This document shows positions 52,939 to 60,947 of a stretch of DNA of 64,000 bases, piece by piece. The position numbers and the translations under genes are program-made. Origin of the DNA: Oceanicola sp. D3. Its GTDB lineage: Bacteria > Pseudomonadota > Alphaproteobacteria > Rhodobacterales > Rhodobacteraceae. The notes below the pieces were generated by a model. That model saw nothing but the letters and a program-made list of their open reading frames with translations. It searched no databases and was not told the DNA's origin. Location of the stretch: the NCBI RefSeq assembly GCF_006351965.1, contig NZ_CP040932.1:2232001-2296000 (forward strand). The letters run 5' to 3'. The stretch's first letter is position 1. The number at the start of each line of letters is the position of its first letter.

Positions 52939-53862
52939 TTAACGCACCGTTTCTGCCCGCATTTGGGCGATTTCGCCTGCGATTTCGGCAGCAAGCCGAG
53001 CGTTGTGGCGCACGAGGGCAATATTTGCGGTCAGCGAGCGCCCCTCGGTGGCGTGGAAAATCCTGTCGAGCAGGAAGGGCGTTACCGCCTTGGCGGCGAT
53101 CTGCTCGGCTTCGGCAGCGGCCAGCGCCTCGGCGATCACTGGTGCCAGCTCCTCGGCGGGGATTTCGGCCTCGCGCGGAATCGGATTGGCGACCAGCTGC
53201 CCGCCCTCAAGGCCCATCTGCCCGCGCATCACGTGCGCCTGCGCCACCTCGGCGGCAGTTTCGGCGCTGAGCGGCGAGGGCAAGCCGGAGCTGCGCGACC
53301 AGAAGGCCGGAAACTCTGCCTGCCCCATGGTGATGACTGGAACGCCAAGGGTTTCAAGCACTTCTAGGGTCTTGTTGATGTCCAGAATGGCCTTTGCCCC
53401 GGCGGCCACCACGCTTACGGGTGTTTTGGCCAGTTCCTGAAGGTCGGCGGAAATATCAAAGCTCAGCTCGGCCCCGCGATGCACCCCGCCGATGCCGCCG
53501 GTGGCGAACACTTCGATCCCTGCCAGCCGCGCCCCGATCATCGTGGCGGCGACCGTGGTGGCCCCGGTGCCGCCGCTGGCGAGGCAATGGGCGATGTCAG
53601 CGCGCGAGAGCTTGGCCACGCCGGTTGCCTGCCCCAGCGCGTCCAGTTGCGCCTCGGTCAACCCTGCACAGAGTGCGCCCTCCAGCACCGCGATGGTGGC
53701 CGGAACCGCACCGGCCGCGCGGATATCATCCTCCACCGCGCGGGCGGTTTCCACATTCTGCGGATAGGGCATGCCATGGGTGATGATGGTGCTCTCCAGA
53801 GCAACCACGGGGCGGTTTTCAGCAAGCGCATCAGCGACTTCTTCGGTGATCTTCAACTTCAC
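52939..53862 (-). CDS. psuG: Pseudouridine-5'-phosphate glycosidase
   Basis: A 307-aa enzyme that splits pseudouridine-5'-phosphate into uracil and ribose-5-phosphate, breaking the C-C glycosidic bond. The N-terminal ALESTIITHGMPYPQN and the later GGTGATTVAATM and GGIGGVHRGAE motifs are diagnostic, with the catalytic Lys and Asp inside this core. The start overlaps the stop of psuK by ATGA, so kinase and glycosidase are coupled. Together they recycle the base and sugar of degraded RNA. Confidence 0.94.
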   Translation of the reverse strand: MKLKITEEVADALAENRPVVALESTIITHGMPYPQNVETARAVEDDIRAAGAVPATIAVLEGALCAGLTEAQLDALGQATGVAKLSRADIAHCLASGGTGATTVAATMIGARLAGIEVFATGGIGGVHRGAELSFDISADLQELAKTPVSVVAAGAKAILDINKTLEVLETLGVPVITMGQAEFPAFWSRSSGLPSPLSAETAAEVAQAHVMRGQMGLEGGQLVANPIPREAEIPAEELAPVIAEALAAAEAEQIAAKAVTPFLLDRIFHATEGRSLTANIALVRHNARLAAEIAGEIAQMRAETVR

Positions 53863-54749
53863 AGGCGGGTTTCTCCAGAAACATAGGCGGCCGTCACGGC
53901 CTGGGCATGAGCAAGCGCCTCGGCCCGGTTTTGCCCGGCGGCCTCGGCGGCGATATGGGCGGCCATAAAGGTATCTCCCGCGCCCGTCACCCGCTCAACC
54001 ATCACCGGCGGCGGGGTGGACACGTGGGTTTGGGCCTCGGAGGCATCGCAGGTTTCCGCCCCGCCATCCGTCACCAGCACGCGGCCCGCACCCCGCGCCA
54101 CAAGGGCCTTGGCGGCGCTCGCGGCATCGTCAAACGGCCTCTGGGCCAGCAGCCCGGCCTCTTCGCGGTTGAGATAAAGCGTGGTGCCCCGATGACCGAG
54201 CAGCGGCAGCAGGCGCTCGGCCTTGCCCGGCGAGGCGGGCGCAACCCGCAGATCGGCGGCGGCAAACAGGGGGCTTTCAGCGATTTCGGCCAGCAGAGTT
54301 TCTGTCAGATTGCCGTCAAGCGCGATGAGGCCGGGGTAGGGGGCCTGCGCCGAGCCGAGCCGCCCGTCTTCCAACGGTGCCAGAATGCGCGCCCCGGCGG
54401 CCTCCAGCGAATGGGCATCGGCCAGCGCCGCCACCAGCCCGCCCGCGCCTTCGATGGCCATATAGGTGTCTGTCGGTAGGTCATCGGAGCGGTGCAGGAA
54501 GCCGGTTTCCAGCCCCAGCAGGTCGCAACGCGCCACCAGTTCCTCGCCCGGCCCGTCGCGCCCCACCGAACTCAGCAGCACGGGCGACAGACCGGCGCGG
54601 CGCAGGGCCATGGCGATGTTGAGCGCAACGCCGCCCGGAATGCGGGTGATCCGGCCCGGCACATCCGCACCCAGCCGCATCGAGGCGGGGGTGCGGCCGA
54701 TCACGTCCCAGAGGACGGAGCCGATACAGAGGATGGAGGGCGCAGCCAT
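53859..54749 (-). CDS. psuK: PfkB-family kinase, likely pseudouridine kinase
   Basis: A 296-aa ribokinase-like enzyme. Glycine-rich PGGVALNIAMALRRAGL at the N-terminus and the PfkB signature VTGAGDTFMAAH near the C-terminus are present, with the catalytic Asp in GAGD. Coupling to psuG strongly suggests that it phosphorylates pseudouridine. The sequence is 51 bases upstream of the next gene on the same strand. Relatives use other nucleosides or sugars, so the substrate is inferred from context. Confidence 0.88.
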   Translation of the reverse strand: MAAPSILCIGSVLWDVIGRTPASMRLGADVPGRITRIPGGVALNIAMALRRAGLSPVLLSSVGRDGPGEELVARCDLLGLETGFLHRSDDLPTDTYMAIEGAGGLVAALADAHSLEAAGARILAPLEDGRLGSAQAPYPGLIALDGNLTETLLAEIAESPLFAAADLRVAPASPGKAERLLPLLGHRGTTLYLNREEAGLLAQRPFDDAASAAKALVARGAGRVLVTDGGAETCDASEAQTHVSTPPPVMVERVTGAGDTFMAAHIAAEAAGQNRAEALAHAQAVTAAYVSGETRL

Positions 54750-54800
54750 GCGCGCTTTGTGGCTCCAAGCGCGGGCCGAGGCAAGCCCCAGAAAGCAAGC

Positions 54801-55205
54801 CTATTTCCAGTCTTCGGGCCGCATGTCGGGGTTTTCGAGCATTTCCTCAAACCGCAGGATTGCGGCCTGAGGAGGCATCGAACTGGGCATTGGCACCACC
54901 GAGCCATCATGCAGCACGATGATCGGCGCGGTGCCCGGCATGATATCGCTCGGGTCGCCCGACGACAGGTAGGCCTTGGTGTTGTAAAAGAAGATCCAGC
55001 CGTAGGTGCGATCCATCGTGCGTTCTTCTTCAACCACAAAGTCATGGTCGCTGATCGTGGCGATTTTCTCCCGCACCAGTTCCAACGCCTGCTCTGGGGT
55101 GATCCGTTCTCCCGCCATCAGTCCTGCTCCCGGCTCAAGGCACAAGGCCCCAGCCAATATTGCTGCCGCCATCAGAGTTGTAGCGCGTGTTCGCTCTCGC
55201 CGCAT
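54801..55205 (-). CDS. Imm35/YrhB-like immunity protein
   Basis: A 134-aa protein if started at ATG 55205, which gives a signal-peptide-like head (TTLMAAAILAGALCL) lying inside the end of the toxin gene; a 106-aa form from ATG 55121 (MAGERITPEQ) has AGGA five bases upstream and begins just after the toxin stop. The core RTYGWIFFYNTKAYLSSGD followed by APIIVLHDGSVVP matches the YrhB/Imm35 immunity fold. It is presumed to neutralise the adjoining toxin. Whether it acts in the periplasm or cytoplasm depends on the start. Confidence 0.82.
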   Translation of the reverse strand: MRRERTRATTLMAAAILAGALCLEPGAGLMAGERITPEQALELVREKIATISDHDFVVEEERTMDRTYGWIFFYNTKAYLSSGDPSDIMPGTAPIIVLHDGSVVPMPSSMPPQAAILRFEEMLENPDMRPEDWK

Positions 55206-55884
55206 CGGTGATCACCTCTCTCCGGTTGCCCGGCCCCCAGTCCTGGCTTTCGACGATCCCCACAGTGCCCCCGTCATTGGCCATGACGACGACGTGGGAG
55301 GCGGTGCCGCTGGAATAGCCGATCCCTACGATCGCCCGAGTTCCGGGGCCGCCGGCCTGAACCGCGTCGAACGCGTCCTGAAAGCTGGAGCCCCACTGGA
55401 GCGTGGTACCGTGCCGCGCCTCGATGTCAGAGAACGACCCGTCACCATGCGCCGGGGCGGTGGCGTTGGGGTCGGTGCCGTCCAGCCGGTCGAGCACCGC
55501 GTCGATGGAATGGCCGCAGTTGATCACGCTGCCCGAAGGGTTCACCCCGTTTGCCGCGCTTTGCAACATGCTACCGGGCACATAGGCCAGCCCGATCATC
55601 ACCGTGGGGCAGCCCATGGTGATGACGCCGCCATGGGCGCAGGGGTCGCCCATGCGGGCGGCGGGCAGGTTATTGACGAGGACCGAGGGCGAACCGAAAA
55701 CGATGGTGTCGGGCGGGCCGACACAAAACGCCATATCCGTCTGCCGGGCCTGCGGAAGGTTGCAGGTCAATACGTTGATCGAGCAGGCCGGCAGGATCGG
55801 GCCGCCGACATGGGGGATGGGAGGAACGCCCGGAGTAACCATCGGGCACGCGTGAAAATCACTCATTCTGGCGGCGGGGGGCAT
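55135..55884 (-). CDS. PAAR-domain effector with papain-fold toxin domain
   Basis: A 249-aa protein. Residues 1-98 are a PAAR-type tip domain (ARMSDFHACPMVTPG and AARMGDPCAHGGVI), which loads effectors onto type VI spikes. Residues about 115-249 look like a papain-like toxin or deamidase with Cys123 in SVINCGHS, His197 in TASHVVVM and Asp215 in VESQDWGPG as a possible triad. No other type VI genes are in the window, so it is an orphan effector module. The immunity-like gene follows on the same strand. Confidence 0.83.
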   Translation of the reverse strand: MPPAARMSDFHACPMVTPGVPPIPHVGGPILPACSINVLTCNLPQARQTDMAFCVGPPDTIVFGSPSVLVNNLPAARMGDPCAHGGVITMGCPTVMIGLAYVPGSMLQSAANGVNPSGSVINCGHSIDAVLDRLDGTDPNATAPAHGDGSFSDIEARHGTTLQWGSSFQDAFDAVQAGGPGTRAIVGIGYSSGTASHVVVMANDGGTVGIVESQDWGPGNRREVITDAARANTRYNSDGGSNIGWGLVP

Positions 55885-55981
55885 GGCCTGCGCCTTTCGT
55901 TAAAATGATCGGTCAAAAAATATTTGCCACGGTAACGCGCAGCGTCTGTCTGCTAAAACAGATAGGGGTTGCGATCCGGGG

Positions 55982-56010
55982 TTGCAAGTTTTTGCGCCCC
56001 GCGCTACATG
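55982..56010 (+). promoter_or_regulatory. Promoter of rpsB-tsf
   Basis: TTGCAA (55982-55987), 17 bases, TACATG (56005-56010). The predicted start near 56017 gives a leader of about 110 bases that could carry the autoregulatory S2-binding RNA. The 244-base gap before rpsB shows no other gene. Confidence 0.6.
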
Positions 56011-56128
56011 CGCGAACACTTCACAGGCGGGGTTTGGGCCCTGCGGGGAGACATCCCGCAAAGGTCCGCCGGTTGGGCATTAGCCCTCACGCCCCGCCGA
56101 GGCGCAAACCGGAAAAGGAACATTGGAC

Positions 56129-56965
56129 ATGGCGCTCCCTGATTTCTCCATGCGTCAGCTGCTTGAAGCTGGCGTTCACTTTGGTCACCAGACCCAACGA
56201 TGGAACCCCCGCATGGGCGAGTTCATCTATGGCGACCGCAACGGCATCCACATTCTCGACCTGACGCAGACCGTCCCGATGCTGGACGCCGCGCTCAACG
56301 TCGTGCGTGAGACCGTGGCCAAGAACGGCCGCATCCTCTTCGTTGGCACCAAGCGTCAGGCAGCTCGCCCGATCGCTGAAGCCGCCGAAAAATGCGCGCA
56401 ATACTACATGAACCACCGCTGGCTCGGTGGCACGCTGACCAACTGGAAGACCGTCTCCCAGTCGATCCAGCGCCTCAAGAACATCGACGAGCAGTCGGCC
56501 ATCGGTTTTGAAGGCCTGACCAAGAAAGAGCGTCTCGGCATGGAGCGCGAGCAGGCCAAACTGCAAGCCTCGCTCGGCGGTATCCGCGAGATGGGCGGCC
56601 TGCCCGACCTGCTCTTCGTCATCGACGTGAACAAGGAAGACCTCGCCATCGCCGAAGCCAAGAAACTTGGCATCCCGGTCGTAGCCGTGGTCGACACCAA
56701 CTGCTCGCCCGATGGCATTGACTACATCATCCCCGGCAACGATGACGCCGCCCGCGCCATCGCGCTCTACTGCGACCTCATCGCCCGCGCTGCGCTGGAC
56801 GGCATGACCGCCCAAATGGGCGCCGCCGGCGTTGACATCGGTGCGCTGGAAGAGGCCGCCGTTGAAGAGGCGCTTGCCGCTGAAGCCTCCGATAAGGCTC
56901 CCGCCGCCGAAGAAGCCCCCGCGGCTGAAGAGGCTGCGCCCGCCCAAGAGGCCGCCGAGAGCTGA
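56129..56965 (+). CDS. rpsB: Ribosomal protein S2
   Basis: A 278-aa 30S subunit protein. The start [20 protein letters not shown] with AAAAGGA upstream is preferred to TTG 56123. Core motifs [24 protein letters not shown] and [11 protein letters not shown] are all normal. The C-terminal 40 residues are an Ala/Glu-rich extension ([18 protein letters not shown]) common in alphaproteobacteria. It forms the usual pair with tsf, separated by 114 bases containing a strong hairpin. Confidence 0.98.
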   Translation: MALPDFSMRQLLEAGVHFGHQTQRWNPRMGEFIYGDRNGIHILDLTQTVPMLDAALNVVRETVAKNGRILFVGTKRQAARPIAEAAEKCAQYYMNHRWLGGTLTNWKTVSQSIQRLKNIDEQSAIGFEGLTKKERLGMEREQAKLQASLGGIREMGGLPDLLFVIDVNKEDLAIAEAKKLGIPVVAVVDTNCSPDGIDYIIPGNDDAARAIALYCDLIARAALDGMTAQMGAAGVDIGALEEAAVEEALAAEASDKAPAAEEAPAAEEAAPAQEAAES

Positions 56966-57021
56966 GAGGCACCGGGGCAGGGGGCTTTGATGGCCCCGCC
57001 CCCTTGTCATCACACCGATAA

Positions 57022-57044
57022 ACGGGCGGTGCATAACCGCCCGT
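57022..57044 (+). other. Hairpin between rpsB and tsf
   Basis: ACGGGCGGT (57022-57030) pairs perfectly with ACCGCCCGT (57036-57044) around GCATA. A GGGGC-rich hairpin also lies near 56975-57004. Neither has a T run, so partial attenuation or mRNA processing, rather than full termination, fits. Confidence 0.6.
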
Positions 57045-57079
57045 ACCTATTGCAATAAGATCTCCCGAAGGAGCATGAC

Positions 57080-57961
57080 ATGGCTATTACCGCTGCACTG
57101 GTGAAAGAGCTGCGCGACAAGACCGGCGCCGGCATGATGGACGCCAAGAAGGCGCTGACCGAGAACGACGGCGACATGGAAGCCGCCATCGACTGGCTGC
57201 GCACCAAGGGCCTCGCCAAAGCCGCCAAGAAATCCGGCCGCACCGCCGCCGAGGGCCTCGTGGCCGTCAAGGTTGAGGGTGGCAAAGGCGTGGCCGTTGA
57301 GGTGAACGCCGAAACCGACTTCGTTGCCAAGAACGCCGAATTCCAGGAAATGGTCGCCGGCATCGCCGATGTGGCCACCGGCGTTGATGACGTTGACGCG
57401 CTGAAGGCCGCCGACATGGGCGGCAAGACCGTTGAAGCCGTGATCACCGACAAGATCGCCACCATCGGCGAGAACATGTCGATCCGCCGCATGGCGAAGA
57501 TCGAGGGCGAAACCGTTGTGTCCTACGTGCACAATGCCGCTGCTCCCGGCATGGGCAAGATCGGCGTGCTCGTCGCCCTCAAGGGCGGTGATGAGGCCTT
57601 CGGCAAGCAGGTTGCCATGCACGTGGCCGCCGCCGACCCGCGCCCGCAGGCCCTCAACGAAGACGAGCTCGATCAGGAGATCGTCGAGAAAGAGCGTCAG
57701 GTGCAGATGGACATCGCCCGCGAAAGCGGCAAGCCCGAGCAGGTCATCGAAAAGATGATCGTTGGCCGGATGAAGAAGTTTCTCGCCGAGATCACGCTTC
57801 TCAACCAGTCCTTTGTCATCAACCCCGACCTGACTGTGGCCGAGGCCGCCAAGGAAGCCGGTGCCGAGATCGTCGGCTTTGTGCGTCTTGAAGTGGGTGA
57901 AGGCATCGAGAAGAAAACCGAAGACTTCGCCGCCGAAGTCGCCAAGGCTGCCCAGGGCTGA
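57080..57961 (+). CDS. tsf: Elongation factor Ts
   Basis: A 293-aa factor that exchanges GDP for GTP on EF-Tu. The N-terminal [18 protein letters not shown] and the [12 protein letters not shown] signature are present, with the C-terminal coiled coil and subdomain complete ([14 protein letters not shown]). CCCGAAGGAG precedes the ATG. It is followed by a strong terminator. Confidence 0.98.
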   Translation: MAITAALVKELRDKTGAGMMDAKKALTENDGDMEAAIDWLRTKGLAKAAKKSGRTAAEGLVAVKVEGGKGVAVEVNAETDFVAKNAEFQEMVAGIADVATGVDDVDALKAADMGGKTVEAVITDKIATIGENMSIRRMAKIEGETVVSYVHNAAAPGMGKIGVLVALKGGDEAFGKQVAMHVAAADPRPQALNEDELDQEIVEKERQVQMDIARESGKPEQVIEKMIVGRMKKFLAEITLLNQSFVINPDLTVAEAAKEAGAEIVGFVRLEVGEGIEKKTEDFAAEVAKAAQG

Positions 57962-57982
57962 GCCTTTCAATCTGAAAAACAG

Positions 57983-58015
57983 GGGCCGTCGAACGCAAGT
58001 TCGGCGGCCCTTTTT
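57983..58015 (+). terminator. Rho-independent terminator of rpsB-tsf
   Basis: GGGCCGTCGAAC pairs with GTTCGGCGGCCC (one G-T) around a GCAA loop, followed by TTTTT. It is a very strong intrinsic terminator 22 bases after the tsf stop. Confidence 0.9.
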
Positions 58016-58032
58016 CGTTTTGGCGCACTCAT

Positions 58033-58236
58033 AAAAACACTGTGGTGCGGCACCCTGGGAAGGGACCGCACCACAAAAACCGAACCGAATGACACCGCGT
58101 CATTTTGGGGATGAGGACAGGCTATCCTGTTCGGGGTGCCGACCCGGCAGGTGAAAATACACCCCCAGGCCAGCGATCCGGTTACCCGGTGTAGCCTGAG
58201 CTCCCCAGTATTGTGAGGCCGCTCCTGCCACGAGTT
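58033..58236 (-). ncRNA. Candidate structured non-coding RNA
   Basis: This region between tsf and the LuxR gene has no coding frame but much nested pairing: GGCAGG/CCTGCC, AATAC/GTATT, AGGC/GCCT and CCGG/CCGG, one inside another between 58146 and 58229 (a rod with internal bubbles). On the - strand, TTGACA (58272-58267) with CATTAG 18 bases on could start a transcript near 58236, and GTGGTGCGG/CCGCACCAC (58042-58074) with T5 at 58037-58033 would end it. The shape recalls 6S RNA, but I cannot confirm the family, and the opposite strand remains possible. Confidence 0.5.
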
Positions 58237-58326
58237 CCTTGGCTAATGCCACCACTCACGGAACGGTGTCAAAATGACAAATACCGTAGGGGAAGGAAAG
58301 CAGGGAAAAGCTTACCCCCAATCCTT

Positions 58327-58353
58327 TTCACGCTACATTCACGCTCGTTCACG
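58327..58353 (-). repeat. Three phased CGTGAA repeats
   Basis: TTCACG (CGTGAA on the - strand) starts at 58327, 58338 and 58348, that is 11 and 10 bases apart. The repeats lie about 55-85 bases upstream of the possible - strand promoter (TTGACA), where an activator would bind. They also lie just after the LuxR gene stop. Confidence 0.45.
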
Positions 58354-58373
58354 GATCTACCGGATAGGCCCGG

Positions 58374-59129
58374 CTATCCGCTGCGTTCAACTTGATAAAT
58401 CTGGTTAAGAAGGCTCGCCTTCAGCACCGCCTGTGCGGTGGTTTCCACCCCCAGAGACTCGCGTGCGAGCCGTAGGTGCTTCTCAACGGTGGCCGCAGTC
58501 AGCCCAACGATGGTTGCGATATCAGCGGTCGTCTTGCCATCACCAACCCATTCCAGCACCTCGCGCTGACGGGGGGTCAGCGGGCGGCGGGCGTTCAGGA
58601 GGGGCAGGGTGGTGATCTTGAGGTGCGCCACGTTGTTCAGCGCCCAGATCTCGCGGCCATGACGGTTCCAGATCTCGTCAACCTCATCCTGCTCTACGCC
58701 CGGATCGGGTGCCAGCCCGATCCCGGCACGCGTGCGCTGGCTGGAGTGCGGAAAACTCAGCGTAACACCGGTTAGCAGATCATAGCTGCGATTGAGCTCA
58801 AACAACCGCTCCTCAGCGGAATCCATCAGCCCGGCTTCCGCGCGCTCTGCAATCCACCGCCAAGAGCGAGCGCCCACATTGTCGATGCCCCAGCGCACCA
58901 TCGGCGCATGAAAGTACAGCCCGCCATCAAGGAACCGCGCCATATAGTCGGGGTCGAAGGTCGACATGATGGTGATGTCTTGCCGGTCGCCCAGGTGCAG
59001 CCCCGAGCGGTGACTGGTCAGGCCATAGAGCAGGCGGGTAAACCCGAACTCCGCCATCGCACCGCGGAGATACGCCCAAACGTCCTCCAAGTTGCGGCAA
59101 GCAATGATCTTCTCAACCGTATCTAGCAT
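58374..59129 (-). CDS. LuxR-type regulator with autoinducer-like domain
   Basis: A 251-aa regulator: N-terminal autoinducer-binding-like domain (about 1-165) and a C-terminal LuxR helix-turn-helix (LTPRQREVLEWVGDGKTTADI onward, about 188-240). The DNA-binding half is normal. In the ligand pocket the usual Trp-x3-Tyr, Asp-Pro pattern reads YMARF and FHAP, so the Asp that anchors acyl-homoserine lactones in TraR-type proteins is replaced. No luxI gene is nearby. It is probably a LuxR solo that senses another ligand or none. Confidence 0.87.
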   Translation of the reverse strand: MLDTVEKIIACRNLEDVWAYLRGAMAEFGFTRLLYGLTSHRSGLHLGDRQDITIMSTFDPDYMARFLDGGLYFHAPMVRWGIDNVGARSWRWIAERAEAGLMDSAEERLFELNRSYDLLTGVTLSFPHSSQRTRAGIGLAPDPGVEQDEVDEIWNRHGREIWALNNVAHLKITTLPLLNARRPLTPRQREVLEWVGDGKTTADIATIVGLTAATVEKHLRLARESLGVETTAQAVLKASLLNQIYQVERSG

Positions 59130-59226
59130 TTTTGTTAAACTGACGCGCAGGCAGTAACACCTGCACCCATTCCTCGTTATCCCCAGCTTGACCTATGGGC
59201 TTAAACGCAGCTTGTCGATTGCTCAG

Positions 59227-59238
59227 GCAGAATTCTGC
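59227..59238. promoter_or_regulatory. Perfect 12-bp palindrome upstream of the LuxR gene
   Basis: GCAGAATTCTGC lies about 98 bases before the LuxR start in a 282-base AT-rich region. It could be a dimer-binding operator. No canonical lux box was recognised. A 72-residue frame on the - strand across this region (ending at 59113) overlaps the LuxR start and is not supported. Confidence 0.35.
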
Positions 59239-59411
59239 TGAAACAGTAACGGAGATGGTTAATTCGTGAATAAGTTGAGCGCCAACACCCATAGGGCGAA
59301 TATGATGTTGTGGCAGATGGTTACCCGACATTCCTCAACCCTCGTTATTAACATAATACCGATTATAGGCATATCGGACACTACCAAGGTCATATAGGCT
59401 CAAGCGCCCCG

Positions 59412-60206
59412 TCACCCCCCTTTTCGCCGCATCAGCCCCCGCGCCGGGTCATAGCCCCAGAGCGCCAGAACAAAGAACGCAGCGAAGCAGACCGCTACGA
59501 TGGCAAGCGCCCAAAGGTTTGGCGTGCCGTAGAGCGAGAAGCGGATCAGCTCGACAGCATGGGTGAACGGGTTCCACGCGCAGATGTCCCGCAGCAGCTC
59601 AGAGCTCTCGGCCATCTTCCACAGCGGGTAAAGTGCCGAGCTCAGGAAGAACATCGGGAAGATCACGAAGTTCATCACCCCCGCGAAGTTTTCCAGCTGC
59701 TTGACCGTCGAACTGATGAGCAGCCCCAATGCGCCCAGCATCAGCCCGCTGAGCACCAGCGCCGGAAACACCAGCAGATAGCCCTCCCAAGGCAGCTGGA
59801 TGCCATAGAGCGCCGCGATGCCGAGAAAGGCGTAAACCTGCAAGATCGACACGGCCACACCGGCCATCAACTTGCAGAACAACAGCCACCATCGCGGCAG
59901 CGGCGAAGTCAGCAACAGCCGCATCGAGCCCATCTCCTGATCGTAAACTAGGCTCAGAGAGCTTTGCATCCCATTGAAAAGCTGGATCATTCCGCACAGG
60001 CCCGGCAGGATATACACCTCGTAGGTGATGTAGGTCTGATACGGCGGGATGATCGACACACCGAGCGCGGCGCGAAAGCCCGCGGCAAAGATCACCAGCC
60101 AGACAAGCGGCCTGACCAGCGCAGCAAAGAAGCGGGACCGCTGATTGACGAAGCGCGCCGCCTCGCGCCGCACGATGGCGACAAGGGCGGTGAAAAAGCC
60201 ACTCAT
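59412..60206 (-). CDS. ABC-2-type transporter permease, alcohol-oxidation-type cluster
   Basis: A 264-aa membrane protein with six spans, the size and shape of ABC-2 permeases such as the PedC type found beside quinoprotein alcohol dehydrogenases. Blocks VRPLVWLVIFAAGFRAALG and YEVYILPGLCGMIQLFNGMQ are typical. The start overlaps the stop of its ATPase by ATGA. Its substrate is unknown. Homologues in methylotrophs belong to lanthanide- or alcohol-linked transport, which is family knowledge and is applied here by inference. Confidence 0.85.
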   Translation of the reverse strand: MSGFFTALVAIVRREAARFVNQRSRFFAALVRPLVWLVIFAAGFRAALGVSIIPPYQTYITYEVYILPGLCGMIQLFNGMQSSLSLVYDQEMGSMRLLLTSPLPRWWLLFCKLMAGVAVSILQVYAFLGIAALYGIQLPWEGYLLVFPALVLSGLMLGALGLLISSTVKQLENFAGVMNFVIFPMFFLSSALYPLWKMAESSELLRDICAWNPFTHAVELIRFSLYGTPNLWALAIVAVCFAAFFVLALWGYDPARGLMRRKGG

Positions 60207-60928
60207 GCGCCCTGCCCCGCGCCTGTCATCTCCATGAAGGCATCTTGCAGAGAGCCATCGCCAGCCAACTCACTAGCCCGCTTTTGCGCCAGTACGCGGC
60301 CCTTGTGCAGCACCACCACGTCATCTTCCGGGGCGATCTCATCGACCAGATGCGTGCACCAGAGAACACTTAAACCGCCGCCCGCAAGTGCATGAACATG
60401 CTCGGTAATTGCCAGCCGTGAGGCGGTATCCAGCCCCACCGTCGGCTCATCAAGCAGCAGGAGTTCTGGGCCATGCACGAGTGCGCGGGCAATCTCCATC
60501 CGCCGCCGGTGCCCGCCATTAAGGCTGCGCACCTTTTCGCCGGCACGTTCGCGCATTTCCAGCCGGTCGAGCGCCGCGTCGATTTGCGCCTGTGCCGCGC
60601 GCCCGGAGATGCCGTGGAGCGCAGCAAAATAGGCCATATTGCGGGCCACCGTCATATCCAGATCAAGCGTCGGCTGCTGAAAGACCACGCCGATCTTGGC
60701 AAGCGCCGCCCTCGGCGCGCGGGCCATGTCATGCCCGGCGACCCGGATTTCGCCCTCGCGCGTCACCAACAGCCGGGTCAGCAGCGAAAACAGCGTGCTC
60801 TTCCCTGCCCCGTTTGGCCCCAGCAAGGCACAAAACTGCCCGCGCGGCACTGCAAAGCTGACGCCATCCAGCGCTTGTTTCGCGCCGTAGCGAAACGACA
60901 CATCACGCAGGAGAAGCGCCTCGCTCAT
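60203..60928 (-). CDS. ABC transporter ATPase of the alcohol-oxidation type
   Basis: A 241-aa ATP-binding protein (MSEALLLRDVSFRYG). Walker A is GPNGAGKST, the signature is LNGGHRRRMEIA (a non-canonical LNGGH in place of LSGGQ), Walker B is LLLLDEPTVGLD and the switch His is in VLWCTHLVDE. ATG 60928 is preferred over 60940. It is coupled to the ABC-2 permease and begins 20 bases after the next ATPase gene. The pattern matches the PQQ-dependent-dehydrogenase-associated subgroup. Confidence 0.87.
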   Translation of the reverse strand: MSEALLLRDVSFRYGAKQALDGVSFAVPRGQFCALLGPNGAGKSTLFSLLTRLLVTREGEIRVAGHDMARAPRAALAKIGVVFQQPTLDLDMTVARNMAYFAALHGISGRAAQAQIDAALDRLEMRERAGEKVRSLNGGHRRRMEIARALVHGPELLLLDEPTVGLDTASRLAITEHVHALAGGGLSVLWCTHLVDEIAPEDDVVVLHKGRVLAQKRASELAGDGSLQDAFMEMTGAGQGA

Positions 60929-60947
60929 GCCGGAAAACAAAGCTCTG

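Noticed and set aside
54801-56128. A type VI secretion locus around the PAAR gene
   Set aside because: No Hcp, VgrG, TssB/C or ClpV gene is in the window; flanks are psuK and rpsB, so only an effector pair can be claimed.
59113-59331. A 72-codon frame upstream of the LuxR gene
   Set aside because: It overlaps the LuxR start, lies in AT-rich non-coding sequence and has no conserved feature.
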